Below the pieces are notes generated by a model. That model saw only the letters and a list, made by a program, of their open reading frames with translations. It was not told the origin of the DNA and did no database searches. Shown here piece after piece: positions 26,467-34,729 of a stretch of DNA of 64,000 bases (positions are counted from its first letter, which is position 1; the number at the start of each line of letters is the position of its first letter). The position numbers were made by a program, and so were the translations under genes. Source of the stretch: Streptomyces capitiformicae (GTDB lineage Bacteria > Actinomycetota > Actinomycetes > Streptomycetales > Streptomycetaceae); assembly GCF_002214185.1 (NCBI RefSeq), contig NZ_CP022161.1, positions 6,827,486 through 6,891,485 on the forward strand. Direction: 5' to 3'.

Positions 26467-27225
26467 ATGGCCATCGGGTCCCGGGAACCGTTCGCTCCCG
26501 TGCTGCGGGAAGTCCGGGCGGTCGTGTTCGACACCGACGGAGTGATCACCGACTCGGCACGGGTGCACGCCGCGGCCTGGAAGACCGCCTTCGACGCCTT
26601 CCTGCGTGACCACCCGCCCGATGATCCCCGGCAGGGGCGTCCCTTCGACGTCCGGGACGACTACCTGCGTTTCGTGGACGGCAGGTCGCGCCTCGACGGT
26701 GCCGCCGCCTTCCTCGCGTCGCGTGGCATCGAACCAGTGGCCCGGAGAGTACGCGCGGTGGCAGCGGAGAAGGAACGGCTGTTCACCCACCGACTCGGCG
26801 AACAGGGCGTCGACGCCTACCCGGGGACGGTACGGCTGGTCCGTGCCCTGCGGGCGGCGCGCATGCCGGTCGCGGCCGTGTCCGCCTCCCGGCACGCCCG
26901 TGAGCTGCTGACCGGGGCCGGCGTAGTGGATCTTTTCGACGTCCTGGTCGACGGGGGAGAGGCGGCCCGGCTGGGCCTGGCCGGCAAGCCGTGCCCCGAC
27001 CTGTTCCTGGAGGCGGCTCGCCGTCTCGGTGTTCCCCCGAACCGTGCGGCGGTCGTCGAGGACGCCCTGGCGGGAGTCGAGGCGGGCCGGCGCGGCGGCT
27101 TCCTCCTGGTCGTCGGAGTGGACCGCGCCCAGGGACCGTCCACCGGCGAGCGACTGCTCCGGCACGGCGCCGACATCGTGGTGGGCGACCTCGGTGAACT
27201 CCTCGACGACGGCCTTCAGCGGTGA
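26467..27225 (+). CDS. HAD-superfamily hydrolase, beta-phosphoglucomutase type
   Basis: This 252-residue protein has HAD motif I FDTDGVITD (nucleophile Asp and acid/base Asp), a helical cap with the KTAFDAFLRD region, motif II VSASR, motif III lysine in GLAGKPCPD and motif IV VVEDALAGVEAG. This pattern fits beta-phosphoglucomutase-like enzymes, which often work with GH65 disaccharide phosphorylases. A GH65 gene is present at 36.5 kb but is broken, so the partner may be lost. AAGGAG precedes the ATG. It is probably co-transcribed with the CBS gene and ends at a strong hairpin. Confidence 0.88.
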   Translation: MAIGSREPFAPVLREVRAVVFDTDGVITDSARVHAAAWKTAFDAFLRDHPPDDPRQGRPFDVRDDYLRFVDGRSRLDGAAAFLASRGIEPVARRVRAVAAEKERLFTHRLGEQGVDAYPGTVRLVRALRAARMPVAAVSASRHARELLTGAGVVDLFDVLVDGGEAARLGLAGKPCPDLFLEAARRLGVPPNRAAVVEDALAGVEAGRRGGFLLVVGVDRAQGPSTGERLLRHGADIVVGDLGELLDDGLQR

Positions 27226-27248
27226 GAAAGGAGGGATCAGCCGGGCCG

Positions 27249-27287
27249 GGGGCGCATACCGTGCGCCTCACGCGCGGTATGCGCCCC
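27249..27287. terminator. bidirectional hairpin terminator
   Basis: GGGGCGCATACCG and CGGTATGCGCCCC form a perfect 13-bp stem across a 13-base loop, between the convergent HAD and Rv1733c-type genes. It should stop transcription from both sides. Confidence 0.8.
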
Positions 27288-27288
27288 A

Positions 27289-27332
27289 GGTGTCAGCCCC
27301 TGCCCGGTCAGGTGTCAGCCCCTGCCCGGTCA
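27289..27332. repeat. 22-bp tandem duplication at a gene 3' end
   Basis: Two perfect copies of a 22-bp unit beginning GGTGTCAGCCCCTGCC lie side by side; the second copy covers the stop codon of the minus-strand Rv1733c-type gene. It sits directly beside the terminator hairpin. Confidence 0.9.
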
Positions 27333-27919
27333 GCCCGTCATGTGGCTCCACAGGGGGCCGACCCGGGTCCACTCCGTGCCCCACTGCTGGATCCGCCGCC
27401 GGTCGAGCCACCACCGTGCGACGGCGCCGACACCGAACACCGGACCGCTCAGGGCGAGCCCGGCGGCCACACCCAGGACCCCCGCCTCCACGGCCGCCTC
27501 GGTGGGCGTGGGCGGCTCGGTGCTCAGCGCGCCACGACCGTCGGTCCAGACCTCGACCTCGGCACCGGCCTTCTGTCCGGTCTCCACCAAGGTCGAACCG
27601 GTACGGGTGACGCCGTCGGCGGTCGTCCAGCGCACCTTCGCCGAGGCCTTGTCGTGCGCGCCGCCGATACCCGAGGCCGACAGTGGGACATCGGCCAGGA
27701 GCACGGCCGAAACGGAACGACGATCGGCGCGCTGTTCGGCGAAGACCCCTTCGGCGGCGCGAGCCGTCAGGAGTCCGGTGATCGTTCCGCCGACCACGGT
27801 GGCCATCCACACGGCCAGCACGATCCATGCCTCCGTCGCGTCGTCGCGTCGTCGCGCCGGCGCAGCGGATTGCGCCGCCATCGCCACAGCGCCTTCCTCG
27901 GGTGCCTTCCGCCGTTCAT
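27330..27919 (-). pseudogene. Rv1733c-family membrane protein, frameshifted
   Basis: The gene begins at ATG 27919 after GAGGAGGTAAGG with MNGGRHPRKALWRWRRNPL, typical of the actinobacterial Rv1733c family, whose M. tuberculosis founder is a DosR-regulon member. After RRDDAT the frame breaks at an 8-bp tandem duplication, and the correct sequence EAWIVLAVWMATVVGG continues in another frame to the normal C-terminus. Two transmembrane helices flank a central extracytoplasmic domain. Removing one 8-bp unit would restore a full protein of about 190 residues, so it is a recent or reversible knockout, or a sequencing artefact. Confidence 0.8.
27835..27856. repeat. 8-bp tandem duplication causing frameshift
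   Basis: GTCGCGTC is present twice in tandem, followed by GTCGCG. Deletion of one unit restores the Rv1733c-type reading frame. It is the second 8-bp frame-breaking duplication in the island. Confidence 0.85.
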
Positions 27920-28035
27920 GGTCCTTACCTCCTCGTCGCCGTCTCCCCAGGAAGGTGACAGTCGGGGAACGGCGGTCACATGGGCCGAGCAGGTGCCGTC
28001 CCCGGGCCGACCGGGACCAACTCGACCGGTTGGAG

Positions 28036-28049
28036 GGGCCGTTCAGCCC
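28036..28049. promoter_or_regulatory. DosR/OsdR-like palindrome in divergent gap
   Basis: GGGCCGTTCAGCCC, identical to the site at 16114, lies in the 486-base gap between the Rv1733c-type gene and the divergent alcohol dehydrogenase. A partial GGGGACCTGCGG follows about 23 bases on. The rest of the gap contains no gene I can support. Confidence 0.55.
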
Positions 28050-28405
28050 TGGCCCGGCGGGGACCTGCGGCGGACGGGTCGGCCCCGACGCATCCTCAGG
28101 GAAGGGGCATGAGGGCGACGGCCCGGCAGGCGGTCGTGCACAGCGCCGGCGGGACCGGGGCAGGATTCCGAGGTCGGGGCCGCCACGAGCGGGCCGTGTG
28201 GGGCGATCCGCCGAGCGAGCACGCTTGCCCCCTCCGGCACCGCGCCGGGGGCCGACCGGCCCATGCGCGGTCCGGCCGGGAGGGCCAAGCTGGATCTGCG
28301 GGGCAATCCCGGCACCGCACCCGCCTCCGGGCATACCGGCCGTATGTGAGCCACTGGTCGGCCGGTCGGTGGACCCGGGGGAGACAGCGAAAGGCAGGGA
28401 TCGTC

Positions 28406-29476
28406 ATGAAGGGCTTGGTCTTCCACGGCCCCGGACAGTCGTCCTGGCAGGAGGTACCGGATCCCGGTGTCAAGGACGCCACCGACGCGATCGTTCGTGT
28501 GGAGGCCGTCACGATCTGCGGGACGGACCTGCACATCCTCAAGGGCGACGTGCCCGAGGTGCGGTCCGGCACGGTCCTGGGGCACGAGGCGGTCGGCGAG
28601 GTCGTCGAGGTCGGCAGCGACGTACGGACCGTGCGGCCGGGCGACCGGGTGCTGGTCTCCTGCATCACCGCCTGCGGCCGCTGCCGCTTCTGCCGGGAGG
28701 GGGCGTACGGGCAGTGCCGGGGCGGCGGGGGCTGGATCCTCGGCCACCTGATCGATGGAACCCAGGCCGAGTACGTCCGCGTCCCGTACGCCGATCTGTC
28801 CGTCCACCCGCTGCCGAGCACCCTGGACGCCGGGGACGCGGTGCTGCTGGCGGACATCTTCCCCACCTCCTACGAGGTGGGCGTGGTCAACGGGCGTGTC
28901 CGTCCCGGCGACACCGTCGCCATCGTCGGCGCCGGCCCCATCGGCCTCGCGGCGATCGCCACCGCCCGGCTGTTCTCGCCCGAGCGGATCGTCGCCGTGG
29001 ACCTGGCCCCGTCCCGGCTGGAGGCCGCCAAGGGGCTCGGGGCGGACGCCGTGGCCGACGCCCGGGAGGCGCCGGAGCAGCTGGTCGCAGACCTCACGGA
29101 CGGGCTCGGCGCGGACGTCGTCATCGAGGCGGTCGGCGTACCGGAGAGCTTCGAGCTGTGCACGCGCATGGTGCGGCCCGGCGGGCACGTGGCCAACGTC
29201 GGCGTGCACGGCAAGCCGGCGACGCTGCACCTCGAAGACCTGTGGATCAAGAATGTGACCATCACCACGGGCCTGGTGGACACCCACTCCACACCCACCC
29301 TGCTGCGCATGGCGGCCGCCGGTCGGCTGCCCACCTCGTCCCTGGTCACGCACAACTTCCCACTGGACGACATGGAGGAGGCGTACGACGTCTTCTCCCA
29401 CGCGGCCGACACCGGCGCGCTCAAGGTCGTGCTCGGCGAGCCCCGGCGCGACGTCGTCGCCGTTCCGGCGGCCTGA
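28406..29476 (+). CDS. zinc-dependent alcohol dehydrogenase
   Basis: This 356-residue medium-chain dehydrogenase has catalytic zinc ligands Cys38 and His60-Glu61, a structural zinc site at Cys90, Cys93, Cys96 and Cys104, and the cofactor motif [10 protein letters not shown]. The C-terminal half resembles the threonine/sorbitol dehydrogenase branch more than AdhP. The substrate is not readable. AAAGGCAGGGA precedes the ATG. It is divergent from the Rv1733c-type gene behind a DosR-like palindrome and is followed by the DevR remnant, so it probably belonged to the hypoxia response. Confidence 0.9.
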   Translation: MKGLVFHGPGQSSWQEVPDPGVKDATDAIVRVEAVTICGTDLHILKGDVPEVRSGTVLGHEAVGEVVEVGSDVRTVRPGDRVLVSCITACGRCRFCREGAYGQCRGGGGWILGHLIDGTQAEYVRVPYADLSVHPLPSTLDAGDAVLLADIFPTSYEVGVVNGRVRPGDTVAIVGAGPIGLAAIATARLFSPERIVAVDLAPSRLEAAKGLGADAVADAREAPEQLVADLTDGLGADVVIEAVGVPESFELCTRMVRPGGHVANVGVHGKPATLHLEDLWIKNVTITTGLVDTHSTPTLLRMAAAGRLPTSSLVTHNFPLDDMEEAYDVFSHAADTGALKVVLGEPRRDVVAVPAA

Positions 29477-29573
29477 CGCGATCGTCGACGAAGTGATTGT
29501 TTCCCGGACCGCGTCCGGCGGGACCCCGGGCCAGGCGGACGACCGCAGGACTGGGCCGCTCTCCGGTCCGGCC

Positions 29574-29587
29574 GGGACCGATGGCCC
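29574..29587. promoter_or_regulatory. DosR/OsdR-like palindrome before devR remnant
   Basis: GGGACCGATGGCCC lies just upstream of the decayed DevR gene. If functional it would point to ancestral autoregulation, as for mycobacterial devR. Confidence 0.45.
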
Positions 29588-29609
29588 CTCATCGGGGGCG
29601 CGCGCCGGA

Positions 29610-30152
29610 CGGACGATGGATCGCACACCCGACATACGGGTGGGTGTTGAGCGAGGCAGGAGACGGGCGGGCCGATGTACGTCCGTGTGCCGTGAGTTGC
29701 GGTCGCGCATGCCGGAACTGGCCTGTCTGATGCTGACCTCCTTCGACGACGAGGAGGCCCTCCTGGACTCGATCATGGCGGGAGCCTCCGGGTATGTCCT
29801 GAAGCAGATCCAGGGCTCGGACCTGGTGTCGGCGGTGCGCACGGTGGCCGCGGGCCAGTCCCTGCTCGACCCCAGCGCCACCGACCGGCTGATGGCGCGG
29901 TTGCGCCAAGGCCCGAAGGAGGAGCAGGAGCCCGAGGCGCTGCCGGGCCTGACCGAGCGCGAGCGGGAGATCCTGGCACTGATCGGCGAGGGACTGACCA
30001 ACCGCCAGATCGGCCAGCGGCTCTTCCTCGCCGAGAAGACGGTGAAGAACCACATCTCCCGTCTGCTCGCCAAGCTCGGAGTGGAACGGCGCGTCCAGGC
30101 CGCCGTCATCGCCACCCAGGTCCAGGACCGACTGCGGCAGGAGGGGAAGTAG
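29610..30152 (+). pseudogene. DevR/NarL-type response regulator lacking receiver N-terminus
   Basis: From [17 protein letters not shown] onward the frame matches DevR: the receiver's second half with the conserved Lys in GYVLKQIQG, a linker, and a LuxR-type HTH ([22 protein letters not shown], ending [14 protein letters not shown]). The first 60 or so receiver residues, including the acidic pocket and the phospho-acceptor Asp, are gone; traces such as [12 protein letters not shown] survive in another frame just upstream. A shortened DNA-binding protein might still be made from an internal start, but it could not be phosphorylated. It lies beside a truncated DevS copy. Confidence 0.8.
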
Positions 30153-30341
30153 GCGACGGGTGTTCCGAGCTGGACACCGTTCGGACGGTCGGGGCGGGCG
30201 TAGGCGGGCTGCGTCCGTGTCGAACCCGTGCGCGACCGGATCCAGTACCGTCCGTCCCCTCTGACGGGCCGTTACCGTGGCTCACGACAGCTGCGGAAAG
30301 GGCGGCTGCCGGGATGCTGTGGGGAATGTGGAGGGCCACCG

Positions 30342-30569
30342 GTGGCAAGCATGGAGAGGGCCGGGGAGGCTCGTGTACGGCTGCCGCAGCTGAGGCTGGA
30401 TGAGCTGCTGGAGGAGTTGCGGGCGCGTTTGGACGCGGCGCGGGGGACGCGTGATCGTGTGCACAGTCTGCTGGAGGCGGTGCTGTCGGTCGGTCGGGAG
30501 CTGGAGCTGGAGCAGGCGTTGCGCGGCATCGTGGAGGCGGCCGCGGTGTTGGTGGACGCCGAGTACGCG
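30342..30569 (+). pseudogene. DevS-like kinase, N-terminal fragment
   Basis: A GTG start and about 75 codons match the N-terminus of the DevS-like kinase at 23861 almost base for base, up to VLVDAEYA in early GAF-A. There the homology ends abruptly and the frame runs into the antisense of a USP gene. With the adjacent DevR remnant, this looks like the relic of a second DevRS locus. Confidence 0.85.
30369..30569. repeat. 201-bp direct repeat, copy 2
   Basis: This is the second copy of the kinase-derived repeat (see 23879-24079), one mismatch apart, in direct orientation. Its right end is the exact junction with the 3' end of a USP gene on the other strand. Confidence 0.97.
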
Positions 30570-31035
30570 AGGTGCGGCGTGCCGTTCCGGAACGGGCACC
30601 GTGACGACGGGGACCGCGGCGTGCCGCAGACAGTCACGGGCGACCGCGCCGATCGCTGGGAGCCCGTACTCGTGGCGGTCGGTGCGCCCGAGGGCGAGCA
30701 GTTGTGCGCCGCGGGCGTGCTTCAGCAGTACCCGCGCGGGCGGCCCCTCCACCACGACGGCGCGTACGGCAGTGTCGATGTGCGAGCCGAGGGCCCTGCG
30801 CACCACCCCCGCGAGCAACCGCGCGGCCCGAAGGCGTTCCTCGGCGGCGCTGGAGTGGGTCGACACCGGAGCGTAGGGGGCGAGTGCGGCCCCGGTCGGT
30901 TCCCAGGCGTGGACGGCGACGACGTCCGCCCGGCTGGGCGTGGGCCTGCCGCACGGCCCAGCACAGCGCGGCCACGGACGCGTCGGATCCGTCGACACCC
31001 ACGACGATGAGGTTCCCGGCGATCGATTCCGGCAT
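30570..31035 (-). pseudogene. universal stress protein, frameshifted and truncated
   Basis: A single-domain USP begins at ATG 31035 with SIAGNLIVVGVDGSDAS. The frame shifts near 30930 and continues as ADVVAVHAWEPTGAAL to VVTVPVPERHAAP, where it abuts the DevS-derived repeat and loses its stop. The usual glycine motif is altered (GRTDRHEYGLPAIGA), so ATP binding is doubtful even in the ancestor. Recombination with the kinase fragment probably removed the 3' end. Confidence 0.75.
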
Positions 31036-31194
31036 GACAGCCTCCCTGGACGGTCTCTGGTCCCACCGTGCCCCTCGCCGGCGCGGCGGGGCGTGAGCCG
31101 AGAGGGCTCGTCCGTCTGCCGAACGGTCCCTCGCTTCCTGGAGGTGACCGTCTCGGACGGTCGGGGGCAGGCCGCCGCGCCCGACGGCTCGGTG

Positions 31195-31455
31195 TCATGC
31201 CTGGACAGGGCCGGTCAGTTGCACGATGTCGTCGGAGGCGACGTCGTGGAGCCGGATGGCCAGGTCCTCCAGGGCACGGCTCGCGGCGAGCTCGTCGCCG
31301 ATCTCCGGGACGGGGCGGTCGATCGGGTTGCGCCGGGCCATCCCCCTGCCCGTGAGGTGCGAGGTGTCCCGCGTGGCCAGGACGGCACGCGCATGCGTCT
31401 CGTCGCCTTCCTCGCTGATGTAGATCTGGACGGTCCACCGCTTGGTTTCCATCAT
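31195..31455 (-). CDS. DUF1876 (Rv1738-like) protein
   Basis: This 86-residue protein belongs to DUF1876. The M. tuberculosis member Rv1738 is strongly DosR-induced and structurally resembles ribosome-hibernation factors, so a role in translational shutdown during dormancy is a reasonable inference. It starts METKRWTVQIYISEEGD and has the charged central strand DETHARAVLATRD. Two adjacent ATGs (31455, 31452) follow GGAAG; either could serve. It sits between remnants on both sides yet is itself intact. Confidence 0.85.
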   Translation of the reverse strand: MMETKRWTVQIYISEEGDETHARAVLATRDTSHLTGRGMARRNPIDRPVPEIGDELAASRALEDLAIRLHDVASDDIVQLTGPVQA

Positions 31456-31561
31456 GATCACTTCCGTCCCGCTTCTCGTCTTCCGCTTCTCAGCATGCGC
31501 CGGCCCCCACGGTCGGTCCAGGCGGTCGGCCCCCCTCCACGGCCGTCGCGGAGCGGAGCGT

Positions 31562-31640
31562 TCAGGACTCCAGCTCCAGGCGGATCTCGGGCGGTTCCTG
31601 CAGCGTGTTGTGGACGGTGCAATGAAAGGCGACGGCCGGC
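31562..31640 (-). pseudogene. OsmC-family C-terminal fragment
   Basis: The last 25 codons of an OsmC/Ohr-like peroxide-defence protein are recognisable: HCTVHNTLQEPPEIRLELES then a stop. Everything upstream has been replaced by the opposite-strand Acg-like fragment. It is too short to function. Confidence 0.6.
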
Positions 31641-31664
31641 AGGGCGGCCCTGGCGCGGCTGCGT

Positions 31665-32303
31665 CCCGCCATCCGTCGGCGGCACACCAGTCGGTACCCC
31701 TTCGACGAGCGGGACGTCCCCGCGGACGTGCGGTCGCGGCTGCGGGCGGCCGCCGCGCGGGAGGAGGCCGAGCTGTCGTTCCCCGGGTCCTGGCACCTCG
31801 ACACCGTCCTGGAGCTGGTCCGTGACGCCGAGAGCCGCGACATCCTGGATCCCGGGGGCAGGGAGGACCTTGAGCGCTGGACCCGGCTCGGCCCGGAGGC
31901 CGACGTCGCCACCGACGGTGTTCCCGAGTACGCCTTCGGCCCGCGCCGAAGGGACGGCCGGGCACCACTGCGGGACTTCGCCGGACGACGGCCGGTGGCC
32001 GACCGCGGCAGCACCGCCTTCGAGACCAGCGCCCATCTGGCCCTGCTGTACACCCGCGGTGACGCGCCCCTCGACTGGCTCCGCGCCGGGCAGGCCCACG
32101 AACACGTCCTGCTGGAGGCCACGACGGCCCCACTCGCCGGCGCACTGACCTCCCACCCGCTGGAGAACGACGACCTGCGCACACTCGCCCGCGACCCGGT
32201 CTCGGGGCGGGGGTACGTCCAGATGGTGCTGCGTCTCGGCTACGGACCGCACAGCCCGGCCACGCCCCGGCGCCCCGTCCGGGACGTCCTCGACACCGCC
32301 TGA
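31665..32303 (+). pseudogene. Acg-like nitroreductase, C-terminal fragment
   Basis: About 210 codons match the C-terminal two thirds of Acg-family FMN-binding proteins: RRHTSRYPFDERDVPADV, then LDWLRAGQAHEHVLLEA and YVQMVLRLGYGP. The N-terminal SIHNTQPWRF region seen in the intact paralog at 32424-33419 is missing, and an in-frame TGA lies upstream. A GTG at 31728 could start a short product, but FMN binding would be compromised. It joins an OsmC fragment on the other strand. Confidence 0.75.
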
Positions 32304-32423
32304 CCGGCCGGAGGGCCCGTCTCGGCCTGACGCCCACGCGATGACCGGTCCGGCCACATCCGCGCGGTCGGCGTCGTGGCGAACTGCAGGCACGGGCCTG
32401 ACGGCCGGAGCGGGCCCGGCGGC

Positions 32424-33419
32424 TCACCGAGAGACGGGCAGCACGCTCTCGTCCAGTACCTGCCCTGCCGACTGGCGCGGTGAGGCAGGGCCCTCCGGCC
32501 CGTAGCCGAGGCGGAGCACCATCTGGGCGTGGGCGCGGCGGTCGTGCGCCGGGGGTACGAGTTGCTCGCGCAGGTCCGGCCATTCCAGGGCCTGGTGCAG
32601 CAGGGAGGCCCGCAGCCCGTGGGCGGTGGCCACCAGCAGGACGCGTTCGAGGGCCTGTCCGGCCCGCAGCCAGTCGGCCCTGCGGTCGTGCGCGGTGAAC
32701 AGCACGGCGATCGACGGCCGCGTCTCGAAGGGCCGGCTGGCCAGTGCGGAGGGGTGCCGGTGGGCGCCGAAGTCCCGCAGGGGAATCCGCTCGCGGAAGT
32801 CCTGTGGGCCCACTGCCGCGGGCGGCATGCCGAGCGACGCCCCGTTGGGCTCGTGCACCCAACGACGGCTCTCCGCGGCCCGGTAGGCATCGGCGGTGTT
32901 GCGGTGTTCGGCGTACCGCGTGAGCCGCAGCAGATGTTCCGTCGCGCTGGGTGTGGGACGACGCAGCAGGGCGCCCTCACTGTGTGCGGCCTCGGCGAGC
33001 TCCGCCGCCACCGCGGTGGGCACGGGCACGTCGGAGAAGGGGAACCGGCTGCTGTGCCGGCGCCACAGCGCTTCGTAGAACCCGGGAAACGGGGTGTTCC
33101 GCACCGGGCCGCCGAACCGTACGGTGGCGAGCAGATCGGGTTCGTCGGGCCGGGGCAGCAGCCGTGTCACAGGCTCCCGGCCGAAGTGGGCTATCGCTAC
33201 CCGCAGGTTGAGGACGGCGCAGCCGACGGAGAGGTGCAGGGCGCGGCCCGTGGGGTCGATGTGCCGCAGGCCGCGGTCCGCCACGGCCCGGATCTGCAGC
33301 GTCACGGTGTCCGGATCGAGCCGGAACCGCCAGGGCTGGGTGTTGTGGATGGAGGGCGCGGCCACGGCCGCCGAGATCAGCGTCTGCAGAGTCCGGGCGT
33401 CGAGGGTCTCGGACCACAT
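32424..33419 (-). CDS. Acg-family FMN-binding nitroreductase-like protein
   Basis: This 331-residue protein belongs to the Acg (Rv2032) family, whose mycobacterial members are DosR-induced; Acg is thought to sequester FMN, and enzymatic activity is doubtful. Visible features are the N-terminal AAPSIHNTQPWRF, central RRHSSRFPFSDVPVP, and C-terminal AQMVLRLGYGP. GGAGGAG lies upstream of the ATG. It is divergent from a USP gene with two DosR-like palindromes in between. A broken paralog lies convergent to it. Confidence 0.88.
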   Translation of the reverse strand: MWSETLDARTLQTLISAAVAAPSIHNTQPWRFRLDPDTVTLQIRAVADRGLRHIDPTGRALHLSVGCAVLNLRVAIAHFGREPVTRLLPRPDEPDLLATVRFGGPVRNTPFPGFYEALWRRHSSRFPFSDVPVPTAVAAELAEAAHSEGALLRRPTPSATEHLLRLTRYAEHRNTADAYRAAESRRWVHEPNGASLGMPPAAVGPQDFRERIPLRDFGAHRHPSALASRPFETRPSIAVLFTAHDRRADWLRAGQALERVLLVATAHGLRASLLHQALEWPDLREQLVPPAHDRRAHAQMVLRLGYGPEGPASPRQSAGQVLDESVLPVSR

Positions 33420-33510
33420 CGGAAACTCCTCCCCGCTCCGTGTCAGCGGAGCCGGTGGGCCTTGGAGTTGGACCCTGCCCAGTGTGGTGGCCCCGCGCCG
33501 GGCCCGGCAT

Positions 33511-33524
33511 GGGCCGTACGGTCC
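33511..33524. promoter_or_regulatory. DosR/OsdR-like palindrome
   Basis: GGGCCGTACGGTCC lies in the divergent Acg-USP gap, about 90 bases before the Acg start. Confidence 0.45.
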
Positions 33525-33525
33525 C

Positions 33526-33589
33526 GACCGGCGCCGGTCGGCCCGGGTTCCCTGGCTGACCGGCGCCGGCCGGCCCGGGCTCCCTGGCG
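33526..33589. repeat. 32-bp imperfect tandem duplication
   Basis: A 32-bp unit starting GACCGGCGCCGGTCGGCCC is repeated in tandem with three differences, inside the Acg-USP intergenic region and directly beside a DosR-like palindrome. It may alter spacing between operator and promoters. Confidence 0.85.
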
Positions 33590-33602
33590 TGGCGCGGCAG
33601 TG

Positions 33603-33616
33603 GGGCCGCAGGGCCC
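33603..33616. promoter_or_regulatory. DosR/OsdR-like palindrome
   Basis: GGGCCGCAGGGCCC lies about 95 bases before the USP start, with a degenerate GGACTGTGCGGCCC about 20 bases further on. Confidence 0.45.
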
Positions 33617-33710
33617 GGCGAAAGGACTGTGCGGCCCCCTGTGCGGGCGGCGGTCCTCCACGAGGCTTCAGCACAGGAGCAGTCAGGCCTGAGCGCAGGA
33701 GGCGCGCATC

Positions 33711-34625
33711 ATGCATCGGCACGTGACCGCAGGAGTCGACGAATCGACCGAGAGCCTCGCCGCCGCCCACTGGGCGGCCAGGGAAGCCGTGCGCCTGGGC
33801 GCCGAGTTGAGGCTCGTGCACACCTGGGCGTGGCACCCGCGTCCGCCCGCCTCCGTGCCCGCCGACGTCAGCGAGCGCCGCTGGGCCGAACAGACGCTGG
33901 ACCGGGCCGTCGTCAGCGTGCGGTCCGCGCACCCCGGACTGCGGATCGTCGACCGGCTCGTCGCGGACTCCCCGGTGGACACGCTGCTGGAGGAGGCCGA
34001 CAAGGCGGAACTGCTGGTGCTCGGGTCCCGCGGACTGGGCGCGGTCACGGGGTTCGTCGTCGGCTCGGTCTCCCAGCGCCTGGTCGCCAGGTCGTCGCGC
34101 CCCGTGGTGCTCGTCCGGGCCAGGCAGACCCTCGGCGACGAACACCTCCCCACCCCGGACGGCATCTCGCCCGAGGAGATCCCGCAGACCCCGTACCGGG
34201 ACGTGGTCCTCGGCCTGGAGACCTCTCACACTTGCGACGAACTCATCGAGTTCGCCTTCGCGACCGCCGCGCGCCGCGGCGCCCGGCTCCGCGTGATCCA
34301 CGCGTACCGGATCCCGACACCGCACGCGGTCGACGACAGCTCCGCACCGACACCGTCACCGGAGCTGCTCGCGGCGCGGGAGCGTGCCGTCGTCGCGACA
34401 CTGCGCCCGTGGTACGACAAGTTCCCCGGGGTCTCCGTCGTGGAGAGCGTCGTCCAGGGACGGGCCGCCACCGCGCTCGTGCGGGCCGCGACCGGGGCCG
34501 GTCTGGTCGTCGTGGGGCGCCGGATTCGGGACGGTCACCTCGGCATCGGTCCGCACACCGGCCCGGTCACCCACGCGGTACTGCACCACGCCGGCTGCCC
34601 GGTCGCCGTCGTCCCGCACCCCTGA
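33711..34625 (+). CDS. universal stress protein, two Usp domains
   Basis: This 304-residue tandem USP has the ATP motif GSRGLGAVTGFVVGS in domain 1 and a second-domain variant GRRIRDGHLGIGPHTG, ending CPVAVVPHP. AGGAGG lies before the ATG. It closely resembles the USPs at 17136 and 43765 (shared SLAAAHWAARE and ELLVLGSRGL), so these three are recent paralogs. It is divergent from the Acg-type gene, an arrangement like mycobacterial DosR-regulon loci. Confidence 0.93.
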   Translation: MHRHVTAGVDESTESLAAAHWAAREAVRLGAELRLVHTWAWHPRPPASVPADVSERRWAEQTLDRAVVSVRSAHPGLRIVDRLVADSPVDTLLEEADKAELLVLGSRGLGAVTGFVVGSVSQRLVARSSRPVVLVRARQTLGDEHLPTPDGISPEEIPQTPYRDVVLGLETSHTCDELIEFAFATAARRGARLRVIHAYRIPTPHAVDDSSAPTPSPELLAARERAVVATLRPWYDKFPGVSVVESVVQGRAATALVRAATGAGLVVVGRRIRDGHLGIGPHTGPVTHAVLHHAGCPVAVVPHP

Positions 34626-34697
34626 GCCGACCCGCGACGCGTGTCGGCCGGATGCCCCGGCCGGGGCCGGCTGTCTGCCGCCCCCTGTGTCGCGGCC

Positions 34698-34729
34698 GTC
34701 GTCAGCCGTGGGCGTCGTCAGCCGTGGGC
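34698..34729. repeat. 16-bp tandem duplication at a gene 3' end
   Basis: GTCGTCAGCCGTGGGC occurs twice in tandem; the second copy covers the stop codon of the minus-strand flavin-binding gene. Confidence 0.85.

Noticed and set aside
23879..30569. Direct repeats as ends of a composite transposon
   Set aside because: The repeats are coding sequence of a kinase gene, with no transposase, terminal inverted repeats or target duplication.
30342..31010. A single plus-strand gene starting with the DevS-like sequence
   Set aside because: After the 201-bp repeat its translation is only the antisense of a USP gene, so the apparent 220-residue product is a junction artefact.
32304..32423. Terminator between the Acg fragment and intact Acg gene
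   Set aside because: An imperfect inverted repeat with three mismatches and a loop of about 70 bases is too weak to call in this GC background.
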